A DNA stretch of 64,000 nucleotides from Tetracentron sinense (lineage: Eukaryota; Streptophyta; Magnoliopsida; Trochodendrales; Trochodendraceae): positions 248,001 to 312,000 of the forward strand of contig JABCRI010001343.1 of the NCBI GenBank assembly GCA_015143295.1, read 5' to 3'. The notes beneath the pieces are model-generated. The model was given only the letters and a program-made list of their open reading frames with translations. It did no database searches and was not told the DNA's origin. Position 1 is the first letter of the stretch. Each line of letters opens with the position of its first letter. Positions 22,131 through 34,335 of the stretch are shown here, in pieces. The translations under genes were made by a program, and so were the position numbers.

Positions 22131-23359
22131 ATTGGATCAACTTACTCTTGGAAATCAATGACTATAATGGAAGTGTGTATATCCATTGGGTTTTAGCATT
22201 GAATGACCTTTCAATGTCTAACGGTTTTTACATGGGGTGTTTACTTTTAACCATTATGTCATAACTCATTATCATGGTGTCATGAGCTTTTAACACTAAA
22301 ACGAATAGTCTCTTGGGTTGCCTTGAGACTTGTGCTCTTATAAGTACAAGGTCTCATCTCCTCTATGTATAGAGGGTTAGAGAGCTAATGATATAGACCA
22401 ATTTTGAAGGGCTGAAGCTCTGGCGAGATTCCTCCGGACTGAGAAAATATAATACCCCTGTTGCAGAGGTACAAAATGGCGGATCCGATATATACTTTGA
22501 AGCTTCTCACCCAGATTGATCATATGTGGACTAATCTTTCTTGGGACCGTACTATTCAGTTCGGACCCGCTAAATTGATCCAAACGGATTGTCTTTTTAG
22601 ACAGATCTCGAGATCAATTTTTGACAATCCTAATGGATTGTCTCTTGACTAGATTAATTGAACAGACTCTTTTGGGTCCGTCCTAACTGACTAGTATCTT
22701 GAGATCATCCGATTGGATAGTCAATTTTTTGAATCAATCCTTAATTGGGCTAATCCATCAACCCGAAACCGCATAAGTTAAGGGGAGACTCTGTCAATTT
22801 TGTTGGACAATCTGCAACACTTAATATAATTTAATTTAAATAATTAAATTTAGAAATATTTTGAATTAATCGGTAAAATAATTTAATCTGATTTTAAAAT
22901 CTCATATTATGAGACGTTTTGATCATGAGATTAAATTAATTTAATTGAAATTAATTTTTGATCATGAGATTAAATCAATTTAATTGAAATTAATTTTTGA
23001 TGCAATAAAATTAATTTGATTAATTTTATATATGTAGTTAAATTTAAAGTATATGAAGAAATTCAATTTTAATTTAAAATTAATTTATTCGGGCATTCCA
23101 AATGAGGTTGGGTATCGTCGTCTTCTGCCAAGTAGTGTAAACTTGTAGGGAAAGACCGGATAAATCCGAGCTGAGTTGAATCCCGGAGATAGAGCTACCT
23201 TATCCCTTGCACAATGGGAGGCTTCGACTATCTTCAAGAAAGACTCTTCGAGCGCCTCTCAGTTCGATTGATTCATTATATAATTATTATTTTATTTTTT
23301 TTGTTAATGATAGCTAATTGTGCTCTGATTTGTAAATAATTTTAGACTAACCGTCAACA
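22017..23359. mobile_element. Solo LTR, 1.34 kb, TSD CAGTT
   Basis: The block begins TGTTGGATTTGATTTG and ends CCGTCAACA (TGTTG...CAACA). It is flanked by the 5-bp direct repeat CAGTT (22012-22016 and 23360-23364). It codes for nothing and has no second LTR nearby, as expected after recombination between the LTRs of a retrotransposon. The lineage is not determined. Confidence 0.78.
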
Positions 23360-23379
23360 CAGTTCATAGAAAAAAAATA

Positions 23380-25308
23380 GGGTTTTTTGTAAAGGACCCC
23401 ATACTTTCAATTATTTGAAAATATCCCTTGTATTTTTATTTTTTATGACTTTGTATTGTGCCCCCAACTAACTTTTACAACTTTTGCAAATCCATAATTC
23501 CATCCATCTCTTTTTATGAAAATGACCTTTCAAACCTCTATTAATGGGTTGGAACAGAACACCGCGTGTCTCATTTATCATCCCTTAATTGGGGTTAAGC
23601 TTAATTGAACCAATGTTAACATTTTTTTTTAAAAAGGGTGGTGCAACGTGCACCCCAACAATTACTAAAACACACCAATCTTAAGTAACCACCAAGTTAA
23701 CACCAAAAAGAAGATAAAAATGACAAAAAAAACTCCTCTTCTTCAACCTTAGTCCTACAAGAAGACTAAAAAGCAACTGCAAGTCATTCCAAGCTTTGCC
23801 AAAATTGTGTTAGATCTTGTCAAATAACATGCCACAAAACATCTTCATAGAGATTTCAAAAATCCGGCAAGAAAACGAGAGTATTCGAGAGAGATTAGAT
23901 GGAAAACAAACCTCTAGGACACTAAATTTTTTTGTTGAACTGATTCTAGATCATTTTTCTTCTTTTTTTGATCTCATCTTTGTATCGTTTGGTTCGTGAT
24001 GGTGACATTCATCAAAAGCCCTATAAAGTCGATCCCCTTGATTTTGTTCTACCTTGTTTCATCTCTCTCTCTCTCTCTGCCCCAGAGTTATCTGCTTTTC
24101 ACGGAGAAATTATGTTATTCATGGAAAAATCACAGTTTGGGGTCAATCTTCCTTGGAGTTCTCTACTGTTCATGGAGAAATCACATGGCTGATCTCTGCT
24201 ATTCATGGAGAAATCAGAGTCTAGACTCTAGGTCAAATAGGACGCATAGGTATGTGGGGGAGCGCATAGCACCACCCAAAAAAAATCTTAAAGATAAAGG
24301 TTAGTTTGATGAACCCTAAAGAGTGAATCTTAACTACAATTTGTGAGTGTTAAAAGGGACACATGACGACTTGTAGAATCTCTTTTAAATGTGGTTAAGC
24401 ATCATCAACCTAAGGTTAATATTTTTTTTTTAATCTAAAATAGAAGGTTAGATGCATGAACCCTAGGGGTGAGTGAATGTTAACCACTGTTAATTGTGTT
24501 AAAAGGGACACGCAGTGGCTTGTAGAGCCCGTTAACTGTAACCAAGCATAATCCTTTAACTATGACTAAACATAATCAACCAAAGGTTAATATTTTTTTT
24601 CTTTTAAAACTAAGGTTAGATGCATGAACCCAAGGGGTGAGTGGGTGTTGAAAATGACATGTGGTGGATTGTAAAGCCTCCTTTAACTGTGGTTAAGCAT
24701 AATCAACCTAAGATTAATATTTTTTTTTTTTAAATGAAAGGTTAGATGCATGAACAATCCTAGGGTTATTAACCATAGTTAGTTGGTGTTGAAAAGGACA
24801 CATGACGGCTTGTAGAATCTCCTTTATTTGTGGTTAAGCATAATCAAACTAAGGTTAATATTTTTTTCTTCTAAAAACCAAGGTTAGATGCATGAACCTT
24901 AGAGGTGAATGAATTGTAACCACAGTTAGTGAGTGTTAAAAGGGACACATGACGGCTTGTAGAGCCCCCCTTTAATGTGGTTAAGCATAATCAACACAAA
25001 GTTAATATACTTTTTTTTCATATAAACCAAGGTTAAATGGATAAATCCTAGGGATGAGTGAATCTTAACCACAATTTGTGGGTTCCAAGCACTTATTTTG
25101 AGAAAAGTTTTTACAAATCTCCTTAAAATCAAAAAGGTTAAAAATGTTATTTCATGTAAAATTTAACATCCGATGTTTAACTTTTTGATGAAATGATGGA
25201 TTTGCAAAAATTTTAAAAGTTAGTAGGGCAATATACAAAATCACAAAACACAGGGGATATTTTACAAATAATTGCAAATATAGGAGTTTTTTAACAAAAA
25301 AAAACCCC
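23380..25308. mobile_element. Fold-back/Mutator-like element (1.93 kb) with tandem array
   Basis: The left end (GGGTTTTTTGTAAAGGACCC, then TTTCAATTATTTGAAAATAT) is matched, inverted, by 25200-25308 (complement GGGGTTTTTTTTTGTTAAAA, then TTGCAATTATTTGTAAAATA). Similarity extends about 110 bp. Flanks are A-rich (AAAAAAATA versus AAAAAATTA), so a 9-bp duplication is plausible but imperfect. Inside are one forward fold-back motif at ~23573-23640, ~650 bp of unique sequence and an array in reverse orientation. No transposase. Confidence 0.72.
24303..25085 (-). repeat. Five- to six-copy tandem array in opposite orientation
   Basis: Copies of AAAGGGACACATGACGGCTTG with GTGAATCTTAACCAC-type motifs occur near 24353, 24504, 24648, 24796 and 24938, a period of about 145 bp. 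It is the reverse complement of the array at 20694-21510. Linkers are T-rich homopolymers. Confidence 0.85.
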
Positions 25309-25314
25309 AAAAAA

Positions 25315-25975
25315 TTAACCTTGTTTTTTTTTTCCTCTTCTAAAAACCAAGGTTAGATGTAACCCAAGGATTAGTGAATCTTAATGACTGTTAAATAGAG
25401 TAAAAATGAGACACGTGCACAAAAGAAGGGGGCAAGACCGTAAATATATTCCTTTAACATAGGATCTTCTCCGGTTGACAAGGAGATTGCCAAACATTCA
25501 ATTTGAAGCTGGCACACACCCATTTCATGCCAATGAATGCATCAATTTTCGTGTATGTATATATCTTGACAAGCGTGCAAAGTGAGTGTGTGACTGCTTT
25601 CAATTGGTGCTAGGGGTTGCCTCGCCAACACCAACTAAAGAAGATCCTAAGTCTTTTCCTTTGGAATATAATGAGCAAGTTTGTGTGTGTTGCACTTGCA
25701 CCACTCCAAAATGGCAACGGGGTTACTCTGGCTGTAGCTCGAGTACTCGGGCCTAGCATCATTGTCTAACTTGTGTCCTCTTTTATTTTGCCCCCCCAAA
25801 TTTTTTTGTAAATCCTACTTGCACTAGTATGAATAGTGGGCTTCTCAATTAAAAAAATATATATTTAGTATACTTGGCCCCCTCAATTTTTTTTGTCCTA
25901 CATAATATAGTGCCCCCCCCCCCCCCCCCCCTCAAATTTTTTTTGTCATATATATAGTGGGCCCCCCAATGGAGT
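25315..25975. other. Partial fold-back unit, then noncoding sequence
   Basis: 25315-25425 contains another partial copy of the family motif (ACCAAGGTTAGATG, GTGAATCTTAATGACTG, GAGACACGTG). The rest shows no gene; it includes C-rich homopolymers (19 C at 25913-25931). Confidence 0.55.
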
Positions 25976-25979
25976 CCCT

Positions 25980-26246
25980 TTATGTCCTTGAGGTTGCCAC
26001 ATGTCCTTATTGGCACCCCTTAACTATGGTTAAAATTCACTCAATCTCAGGGTTCATCTACTTATCCTTGGTATTTAGAAAAAAATATTTAAATAATTTT
26101 AACCTTAGGGGTTAGTGAATTTTAAACTAGAGTTCAAAAAGAAATTTGATATATTTTTTTTAAACCAAGGAAAGGTACGTGGGTGAATCTTAACCACAAT
26201 TAAGGGGTATTAATAGGGATACATGGCGACCTCAAAGGCATTACCG
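25980..26246. mobile_element. Fold-back mini-element, ~267 bp
   Basis: The left arm (CCTTGAGGTTGCCACATGTC, CCCCTTAACTATGGTTAAAA) is matched in inverted orientation by the right arm (TGAATCTTAACCACAATTAA, GGATACATGGCGACCTCAAA). The core is AT-rich. Noncoding; no clear target duplication. Confidence 0.72.
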
Positions 26247-26249
26247 GGA

Positions 26250-26532
26250 AAAAGAAATTCTCAAAATAAAAAAACTACCCCAAAATTTTTTTTTCTCAGG
26301 AGCGTAGCCCCCGAACCCTCAAATTCCATACCCTCAAATTCAATTTTTTTTTAATAGATGTATTTTGGCCCCCCCAATGAAAATTTCCTGGCTCCGCCCT
26401 TGATTGTGGTTAAGATTCACCAATTATTATAATTAAAGATTTTAACAATGACTTTTAAAAGAAAAAAATTTTGAGAATTTTTTTAGCCAATTTTTTTCTC
26501 CTAAAAATTAAGGAGAGATTCTTTAACCCTAA
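26250..26532. other. Noncoding gap between elements
   Basis: Contains fragments such as GATTGTGGTTAAGATTCACC of the same repeat family, and C-rich runs. No gene. Confidence 0.5.
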
Positions 26533-27084
26533 TGCTGTGTTTGGTTGCTGAGAAAATAGAGGTGGAAAAGAAAATTGAAGGAAAATCGAAGTTTCCGTTG
26601 TTTGGTTACTAAGAAAACAAATGAAGGAAAAGAAAAAGGAAAGAAAATTTTTTAAAATTTTCCCTCAAAACATGGATTTCAAAATCTTTACAAAATGGTT
26701 GGATTTTAGAGAGAAAAGGAAAGAAAAGAAAGAGGAGAGAAAAAAAAATCGGGGGTTTTTATTTCAACCCCTTCACGTCTCTTCTTCTCCACTTCTTCAT
26801 CACTCCTCTTCACGACCAGCAGTTGATTTTCAGCAACTTTTCCGGTGACTCCGGCGACTTGGTTCAGGCACCTCTATCTCTCTCTCTCACTCTCCTCTCT
26901 CTCTCTCTTCTCTCTCTCTCTCATTTCTTATGTTTTGAATTTAGGGTTTCTGCTAGGGTTCTTTCATCTGTTCATCTATTGCATTTTCTCGAGCTAATAC
27001 GATCTAGCAGATCGTTTGATTTGGAAAATTCTGGGGTTTGATTATCATTCTTCTTCTTATTTTTTGTTTAATATGGTTTTATAG

Positions 27085-27180
27085 ATTAGAACACATTCTA
27101 TTCGGAGAGCGCACGAGAATATTGATAAGACTTTGAAGGCCGCAGAGGTTATATTGGCCCAATTTGATCTTTCACGCCAG
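27085..27180 (+). pseudogene. Captured EXO70A1-like exon (exocyst subunit fragment)
   Basis: The 96 bp translate without stops to 32 residues containing THSIRRAHENIDKTLKAAEV and ILAQFDLSRQ. This closely matches the N-terminal part of plant EXO70A1, an exocyst subunit that tethers secretory vesicles. The exon is bounded by ATAG on the left and GTCTAT on the right, so both splice sites look preserved and the exon is symmetrical (phase 0). No other EXO70 exon was recognised within the transposon. The assignment comes from remembered family sequence; the capture is inferred from position inside the inverted ends. Confidence 0.8.
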
Positions 27181-27873
27181 GTCTATCTGTTCTTCTCAAT
27201 TCATGTTTGATTGCGCTGTCTAGTTTGATTTGCGAAATTTGTTTCGATGGTCATATAAGATGTAGTTTAATTTGGAAGTACTTAAAATTACGAGTTGAGA
27301 CTGAGTTACATTGCAACATTTTGCTTCCATTTATGTATTATCATCTATTGGGGTTTTCCAAAATTTTGATGGATTATTGGAACATAAACTTTGTGGTGTT
27401 TTTCTTCTTTGACTTGGTACTCATAAACCATATTTTATGAAATTTTATTATCCATTGAGCATATCTTTGAGAAGAACATTCCTTTTTTTTTCCTGCAATT
27501 TTATATGCTCAAGGTTCGGAATTCTATCACAGCCAGAGCACAAAATTTGTGGGAATTTTGTTGCACATCTCAGTTTTTAGTTCTTTTTTTTAATTAAATT
27601 AAAAAAATTTAATTAAATACATATTTCCAATCTTTTAATTTTTCCACACATTACATTGCTATTTGAAATACTAATCAAATAGCTGTATCGTTTTATTCCC
27701 TTGCTTTTGGCATAAATAAGTGTGATCCGTCAAATGGTGTATAACCACTTGTTCCTAACTTTTTTTTTAGACTCAAGTATGCTTATCTCTTGGTGCTTTA
27801 ATTATCCTTGAGATCATGACCTACCACTTATTAATTTGTTTTAATTATTGTTATTAGGTTCTTGAAATTCTAG

Positions 27874-29130
27874 ATGGAAAATCAGGATAACTTGGAAAGG
27901 AAAAAAAAATGTGCTGCTGCTATGGCAGCTGCATATGCAGCTTATGCGGCATGCATTGCAGTAGTACACCACCATCAATATTATTTGGATAAGTTGCCAT
28001 CAACCAACGGTGAAACAACAAGGAATGATATAATGAGACGGCTAGTCGATGAGAGGGAAACTGATTGTCGCAACCAACTACGAATGGGCAAAGATGCATT
28101 TGCCAGATTGGTTTACATACTAAGGGGAACAAATCGTCTACATGATAATGTGCGTAGTTCTGTGGAGGAGCAACTTGCAAAGTTCCTCCATATTATATCG
28201 CATAATGTGAAGAATCGAACGATAGGTTTTCACTTTAGGCGCTCTAGCGAGACCGTGAGTCGCCATTTTCACCAAGTGTTACGAGCAATTATAAGCCTTG
28301 AAGATTCACTTCTTAAGCAGCCAGATGGATCAAAAATTCCCTCAGAGATAAAAAACAATGATAGATTTTGGCCGTATTTCAAGGTAAACACAATTCAAAT
28401 GATAGGTTAGGATAATTACATGTAATTTTCTATAAGGTAAAAAATAATATTACATTTATGACAGGATTGCATAGGTGCAATTGATGGGACACAGATTCGT
28501 GTAAAAGTATCAAAAGAAGATGTGCCGAGATATCGAGGTCGAAAAGATTATCCATCGCAGAATATCTTGGCTGCATGCTCATTTGATTTGAAATTCACGT
28601 ATATCCTTCCTGGTTGGGAAGGTTCTGCTTCTGATTCTAGAGTATTGAACTCCGCTTTAACGAGAGAGGACAAGCTAATTGTCCCTCAAGGTAACTAACA
28701 TTTAGCATTAAAATATGTTATCCTATTTTAGATCACATTATCATTGTGAAGTAACCAAACTTCTCATTTGGTCTTAGGTAAATATTACTTGGTTGATGCT
28801 GGGTTCACGTTGCGAAGTGGATTTCTTGCACCATATCGAAACACTCGTTACCATCTTAAAGAGTATACTAACCATCAACCTGAGAATGCGAGAGAGATTT
28901 TTAACCTTCGACATTCGTCTTTGCGAAATGCAATCGAAAGAGCTTTTGGGGTATTGAAGAAGCGGTTTCCTATTATAGGAAGCGGAACTGAACCAAATTA
29001 TCCTTTTGCAACGCAAGTAAGAATTGTGCAAGCATGTTGCATCCTTCATAATTTTCTCATGGGTGTCGATCCAGATGACACACTTTTGGCTGAAGTTGAT
29101 CAGGAGCTTATGATGCAAGAGGTCACTTGA
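27874..29130 (+). CDS. PIF/Harbinger transposase (HARBI1-like, DDE_Tnp_4)
   Basis: Three exons, 27874-28383, 28465-28690 and 28778-29130, have GT/AG borders and together give 362 residues with no internal stop. The N-terminal half (to ~170) carries the helical region seen before plant Harbinger nucleases ([18 protein letters not shown]). The catalytic domain follows, with first D in [12 protein letters not shown], second D in [10 protein letters not shown] and the E in [17 protein letters not shown]. It would cut and rejoin the transposon ends, with the Myb-like partner giving DNA binding or nuclear import. The start ATG is preceded by a T-rich intron-like stretch ending TTATTAG, so a 5' noncoding exon is possible. 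After the stop, a short repeated phrase (REGVVS, twice) continues in frame, hinting that the C-terminus may once have been longer. It may be intact. Confidence 0.92.
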
Positions 29131-30318
29131 GAGGGTGTTGTTTCTCAGACGAATAGAAGTGATGATTCTAGAGAAGGTGCTACTCGAGAGGGTGTTGTTT
29201 CTCATGGGTGTTGTCCAATATCAAGTTTAGTTGTATAAATGAGTCAACATGTCAGGCATTATTTAGTGCAGAATGACTTGCTAAATGAATGAGCAATGCT
29301 GTTGAACTGTAAACTGATTTCACATAAGTAAGCAATTGAATAAGTAGGCATTTCTTGGAAATTATCTTTGCCTTTAGTCAAGTTGGTTTAGTAAGACCTT
29401 GGCACCTTGTGTGAGCATTTTTCTCTCTAATATTGACCACCCTATATTAAATATCAAAGCATTATTCGTCGAGAGAAAGTGACTATCTTAAGTAAAATAC
29501 TAAGAGTCTCTCTCTCTCTCTAGTACTGTTCTATGTCTTGCTAGAAGCACTCGTTCATATGTGAGCAGAGTTATTCAACTTCCAGAGTCTTTATTGTCCT
29601 ACAATTTATCCCGTATGTCTCTACAACATTTTTCTCTCTAATTGCTGCTGTAGTTCACTAATTGGTGAACCTGCATAAGCACTTCTTGGTTTAAATTTAT
29701 GTGTTTACTGATTAAAAAAAATCATACAGAATATTCATGTAGTGCTGGATTCTTTGTAAACTTTTGCAGAAAATATTATTGGTAAACTTAGGGCCACATG
29801 TGTCAGTGATAACCTTTTCTATCTCTGATCTATTTATTGGTAAACTTAGGGCCACATGTGTCAGTGATAACATTTTCTATCTCTGAATCATGTAGTGCTG
29901 TATGTGTATTCTATGGTGCTATGGCTAGAACATGATATTCTTTCTGTGCATGTATGCTATGTAGATTGCACGTACATCTCGATTCTCTGATGTTGCTGCT
30001 TTTTTGTGTTATTGGGTGAGGATGTCATTGATTGATGTGAGTAAGGCCGTTTTCCATGGAGACATCCAGAATAATGCCTCGTAGTGCTATTGATATGTTT
30101 TGCAATATTAATGCGCCATGTGTTTCATGTGGGTCCAACCCTACTAGACTTATCTCCATTTAAGGATCTTTTGCAATATGGTAAGAATTTTCATCTTCTT
30201 CTATAATTGATCTCTAGCTGAAATATTTCCAGGCCAATTGATTGATGTTGCTGAATTTCATGTTTGGAACTTGTTTTTGGACTTTGATTTTTGGCTATGG
30301 AATTTATTGTATTTAGGT
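29131..30318. other. Spacer between transposase and Myb-like gene
   Basis: Noncoding. A ~58-bp tandem duplication at 29779-29886 (GGTAAACTTAGGGCCACATG, GTGTCAGTGATAAC) is the only structure noted. The end reads as an intron or leader, closing with TATTTAG just before the next ATG. Confidence 0.6.
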
Positions 30319-31299
30319 ATGAATATTCATCAAGTGGAGACAAGTTCCGAGAAGGATAAGACAAAGAACTTGTCGTGGACTCAAGATATGGACAATTGTC
30401 TTATTGACGTACTAGTAGTGCAGGCGCAACTTGGTCTAAAGGTTGATAAAGCCTTTAAAGGTCCTGCTTATACAGCAGCTTGCAAAGAAATGAATGATAA
30501 ATTTCAAATAAATTGCACAACCCAACATATCAAAAATCGCTTAAAGACGATTAAGAAGAACTTTGCAACTTTAAGAGAACTTATGAGGAATGGTAGTGGG
30601 TTTTCTTGGAATGATATGAGCAAGACATTTGATGCTGAGCCTGCAGTGTGGAGGACATACATAGATGTGAGTTTTAAGTTTCATTTATTTATTTTTATTT
30701 TGAATATAAAGCTTATAGTAACAATATTTGTATGTAATGTCAATACATAGGCACACCCTGATGCAAAACAATTCCGCTACAAGCCTATCCATAATTATGA
30801 CAAGTTGCTTATTGTTTGTGGCACGGATCAAGCAACTGGGGTTGGTGCATTTACACCCAAGGAGACATCACGGAGTTTTAGGGAAGAAGAGGCAAGGAAC
30901 CTTGACAATATGGAGGACTTTGTTTCGCTCGATAAAGAAGTTGAGGGAGAGACAGGTGATGATTTAGCTGATACTTGTACGCAACCGGTGTCTGCTTCTC
31001 GAACTACATCTTCTTCAGGCTTAAAGCGTAATAATAAGAGAACACGGAGTTCAGAAGTTATTGCTGAAAAAATCGAAGAACTTGGAAACAAGATTGAGAA
31101 ATTATCTGAGTCATTTGACAAAAGTAATATCAATTATGACAAACTATATGAAGAGATAATGAAGATTGAAGGAGTAGACCGTTCTTTCCTGATGAGAGCA
31201 TTTGATTATGTAGCCGAGAATGTGACGAGAGCGAAAGTCTTCCTTGCTTACCCACCTGAAGAACGATTGGAGTGGTTGAACATGAGGATGGGACATTGA
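30319..31299 (+). CDS. Myb/SANT-like DNA-binding protein of the PIF/Harbinger element
   Basis: Two exons, 30319-30666 and 30751-31299, give 298 residues. Residues ~15-115 form a Myb/SANT-like domain (LSWTQDMDNCLIDVLVVQAQ start, then HIKNRLKTIKKNFATLRELM and FSWNDMSKTF), as in the L10-interacting Myb family. The middle is acidic and serine-rich. The C-terminal part is probably coiled (IAEKIEELGNKIEKLSESFD) and ends LAYPPEERLEWLNMRMGH. PIF and Pong elements encode such a protein beside the transposase, and both are needed for mobility. I start at 30319 because the ATG follows an acceptor-like TTTAG and begins the conserved domain. Frame and splice sites look intact. Confidence 0.85.
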
Positions 31300-34114
31300 C
31301 ATTATGGTTTTGGTTTTGGGTAATGGTTAGTTTTGTTTAAGCTTTTAAGAATTTCAGTTAAAGAATTGGATTTGACCGCAAATTTAAATTTGGGTTTTCT
31401 GTTCTACAAATTGGTTGGGTTGTGGTGCTTTGACCTCTTAAGTGATAACATATTTGGATTTTCATGCCATACTTTTGCTTTAATTTGTAAAGGCAATGAC
31501 AGTGAAGGACAGGCTATGCACTTCAATATCTTTAGTGGTTTTGGATAGGTTATCATTGAGAGTTATATTTCAGTAGGGTTACCTACTATTATTCCACTTT
31601 CTCTTAATGCCATTTGTCATGTTAGATAAACTGAGGAAATTATGTTGGGCATGGTCATTTTTTTGTTCAATGAACCCATGGTTGAGAACTTAAAAGCATA
31701 TATATATATATTGCAATTGTACCTAGTCATGAATGCAAGTGCCATGCATTAATGTGCTGCAACATTGGAAGGTCTGTTATATTCTAATGCCACCAAGACA
31801 TTCTAAGAGGTGAAAATGTGAGGTTTGAGGTTTATATAGAAATGGTCATGCCTTTGTGTACAGGTGGTGTCCTGTGGAAGCATGCAGCTGCTGCCTTCAT
31901 TTATCATTGGAGCAAGCATGTTGGAGGGGTATTTGTTAAAAATATTAATATGAAATTCCGCTTTGTGATTATGGGGCCTAGAGATAGTTGTTTAATATGT
32001 AGAGTATTTTCAGCTTCCTGCTTGCTGGGATCCCATCAGCATCTCAATCAACTACCAGTCAGTAGGTACCTGCAAGGACAGGAGAACCCACCATCATCCG
32101 CTTCAATGTTTCAGGAAAGTTTTGATTCCACTGTTGTTTTAGTGCACTGATATTCTTTATAAATTGTGGTTCATCACAATGGTGTTGTCTTTTTAATGCT
32201 TTACATCAATTTTTTCCACTGCATGAAGAAATTCTTTTCTCAAATTATAGAGAGGAAATTATTCTTGGTAATGAAACCCAATGTTTATAAAAGAATCTGT
32301 TATGTTTTTTGAAAATACTTCTTTTCATCATCAGTCAAGTCATTTCACATTACAGGTGATTATGGGTGAATAAACAGCCTGTCACAAACTTGATCTTTAA
32401 GGAGGCTACTATTTATGCTTCTTAATCAGACCTAGTCTCATTTCTCGTTCTATATTTTATTTTAAAATAATGTTTACACTATCAGGAGCTCATAGTCCTC
32501 TGTAGGATCATATCTGAAAGTGTTTTCTCTTTATGGTAATTTTGGTTTGTCATATTCCCGGGATGACCATCTGATGATAGTTTCTAACTGGCCATCCATA
32601 TAACTTCTCGTGGCTTTATTGTTTTATTCTGTTTTAGCCTCTGATTGCACGTATTTTTTTTTTTAATTTTCTGATGCTGCAGGGCCGTGAGCGATTAAAT
32701 GGTAAGCCTTTATATATACTCGTGGAATCCCACTAATACTGGCAATGATGATACATCTCTGCTGTGCCGCTGAGAGTGATAATCTGTACAGTACAGGGAT
32801 ATTATTGGCAGTTCCATATATGGAATCCGTTCCGAACTAGAAAATGTTTTTCATTTTTAGTTTTTTTACGAGTACTGAATTTTGATTATCCATCAATGGT
32901 TGATGCATCTTTCTTTTTTCCATTTGAACTTAATAACTCTGGATTTATGCAAACAAATTGTTTGATTCTTGAGAAATGATCTGGACTTGGATGGGTAATG
33001 CTTTCTCTGAGGGGTCAATTTACAAAAGCGACCCTAGTATTCTTTGGGGTTGAGGCAGGTCCCGGAAGGTGGGCAAGTTTTTATGTTGTATGTACCAGGA
33101 ACCTTGTGATTTTGACATGAAAGAAGCTGGGTTTTTTTTTTTTCTGGTTGCCTAACTTCTAGCTTTGCCGTGTCTATTTTCTCTCATTAGTGCATGCATG
33201 TGGAAAGTTAAAGAAACATGACAGAATTCCATGTCTTGATGGGGGTAGTAGATAAAGGGGTTGTTTTGTAACAATAGTGAAATTAGCATTATAATTTGAT
33301 ATTTGTCACCTCCAATAGTGTGTGAAGCTCTTTAAAATGAAATTAACTGCTACTCAAGTAAAACCAGGAGCACCTTTGGCAGGTTCTAATTTTGTTGGTT
33401 AACTTGTAAATATTATAAACATACAAGGCCAAATTTTCATCCACTGCATTGTCTCATACAGATAACCCTGGCACATATGCTAACTAGACTGCTTGATTAA
33501 CGAATTTTGTTACCAATTTTTTCGAATTGTTTTATCTGTCCAGGTACAGGGGTGAAATGGGTGAAATTTGGTTCAGGGATGCTTGTTCATACTTGATTGG
33601 TACACCATGCTTATGGTGTTTGATGTTCTAAAATGCTATTTTTAGACTATTTGGATACCAAATTACCAATCTCCAATGGTAAACAAGATTTCTGATCTTT
33701 TTCTGAATTGTTAGATATCATTTTTCTACTCCTTGGAGGATTCTTTCCATATCTATTTGGGAGTCCCCCTCCTACAGCGAAACCTTTGATATCTGTAAAT
33801 GAACTAATGAACCCCAAAAAGGACTCTTAACTCACAGTAGAACAAACTGATTGTAATTGGCCTGAATGTTGAAGATATCCAAAAAGGACTCTTAACTCTT
33901 AACTCACAGTAGAACCCCAAAAATACTTCTTTTCTCGTACCAGAGGGGAGATTGGATCCCAGAAAATGATATTGAACAAAAGTTTGATTTTTTTTTTTTT
34001 TTTATCATAAATAACATTCTATGAAGATATATATTTAAAATTTATTGATTATAAATATAGGTTTTAAAGTAAGAATGATTATTGTGGTAAAAAAATAACA
34101 AATATATTTTTTCC
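31300..34114. other. Noncoding 3' part of the PIF/Harbinger element
   Basis: About 2.8 kb with no recognised gene. Short open stretches exist, including one around 33541-33625 (a 28-residue open frame after CAG) and one at 31818-32150, but none matches a family I know. There is a local duplication near 33800-33910 (CCAAAAAGGACTCTTAACTC). The region could hold further captured host sequence, such as untranslated regions. Confidence 0.45.
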
Positions 34115-34335
34115 ATATATTTTCTTAGCAACCAAACAAGAGAAAATACTTTCTCGGTAACTTTCTCTTTAACTTTCTCTCTAATTTTCTAGACAACCAA
34201 ACAACGGAAAATTTGAAAGTTTCTTTTCTTTTCTCTTCTTTTCTTTTCTTTTCTTTTTCGAATTTTCTCGGCAACCAAACACAACGTAAAGGTCTGAGTA
34301 ACTTACTCAACTTTAGACAAAGTACATTCGTTGTT

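Larger units (their letters stand above)
26533..34286 (+). mobile_element. PIF/Harbinger DNA transposon, 7.75 kb, two genes plus captured exon
   Basis: The left end TGCTGTGTTTGGTTGCTGAG and the complement of the right end, CGTTGTGTTTGGTTGCCGAG, form the terminal inverted repeat. The 3-bp target TAA lies on both sides (26530-26532 and 34287-34289), as expected for PIF/Harbinger. Further inverted copies of TTTGGTTRC lie subterminally (left ~26596-26618; right ~34118-34146 and 34185-34211). Inside are a DDE transposase gene and a Myb/SANT-like gene, both on the plus strand, the usual two-protein layout. A 96-bp exon of an EXO70A1-like gene lies between the left end and the transposase. The size is large for the family because of long noncoding flanks. 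Confidence 0.88.

Noticed and set aside
20694-25085. The two opposed arrays as the two ends of one giant fold-back element
   Set aside because: Each array is already enclosed by its own inverted ends (20483-21958 with exact duplication; 23380-25308), and a solo LTR lies between, so separate elements explain them better.
26806-26823. 18-bp match CCTCTTCACGACCAGCAG also at 36646-36663
   Set aside because: Too short, and no flanking similarity; not enough to claim a shared source.
31818-32150. 110-codon frame in the right part of the PIF/Harbinger element
   Set aside because: No recognisable domain or splice pattern, and composition like the surrounding noncoding DNA.
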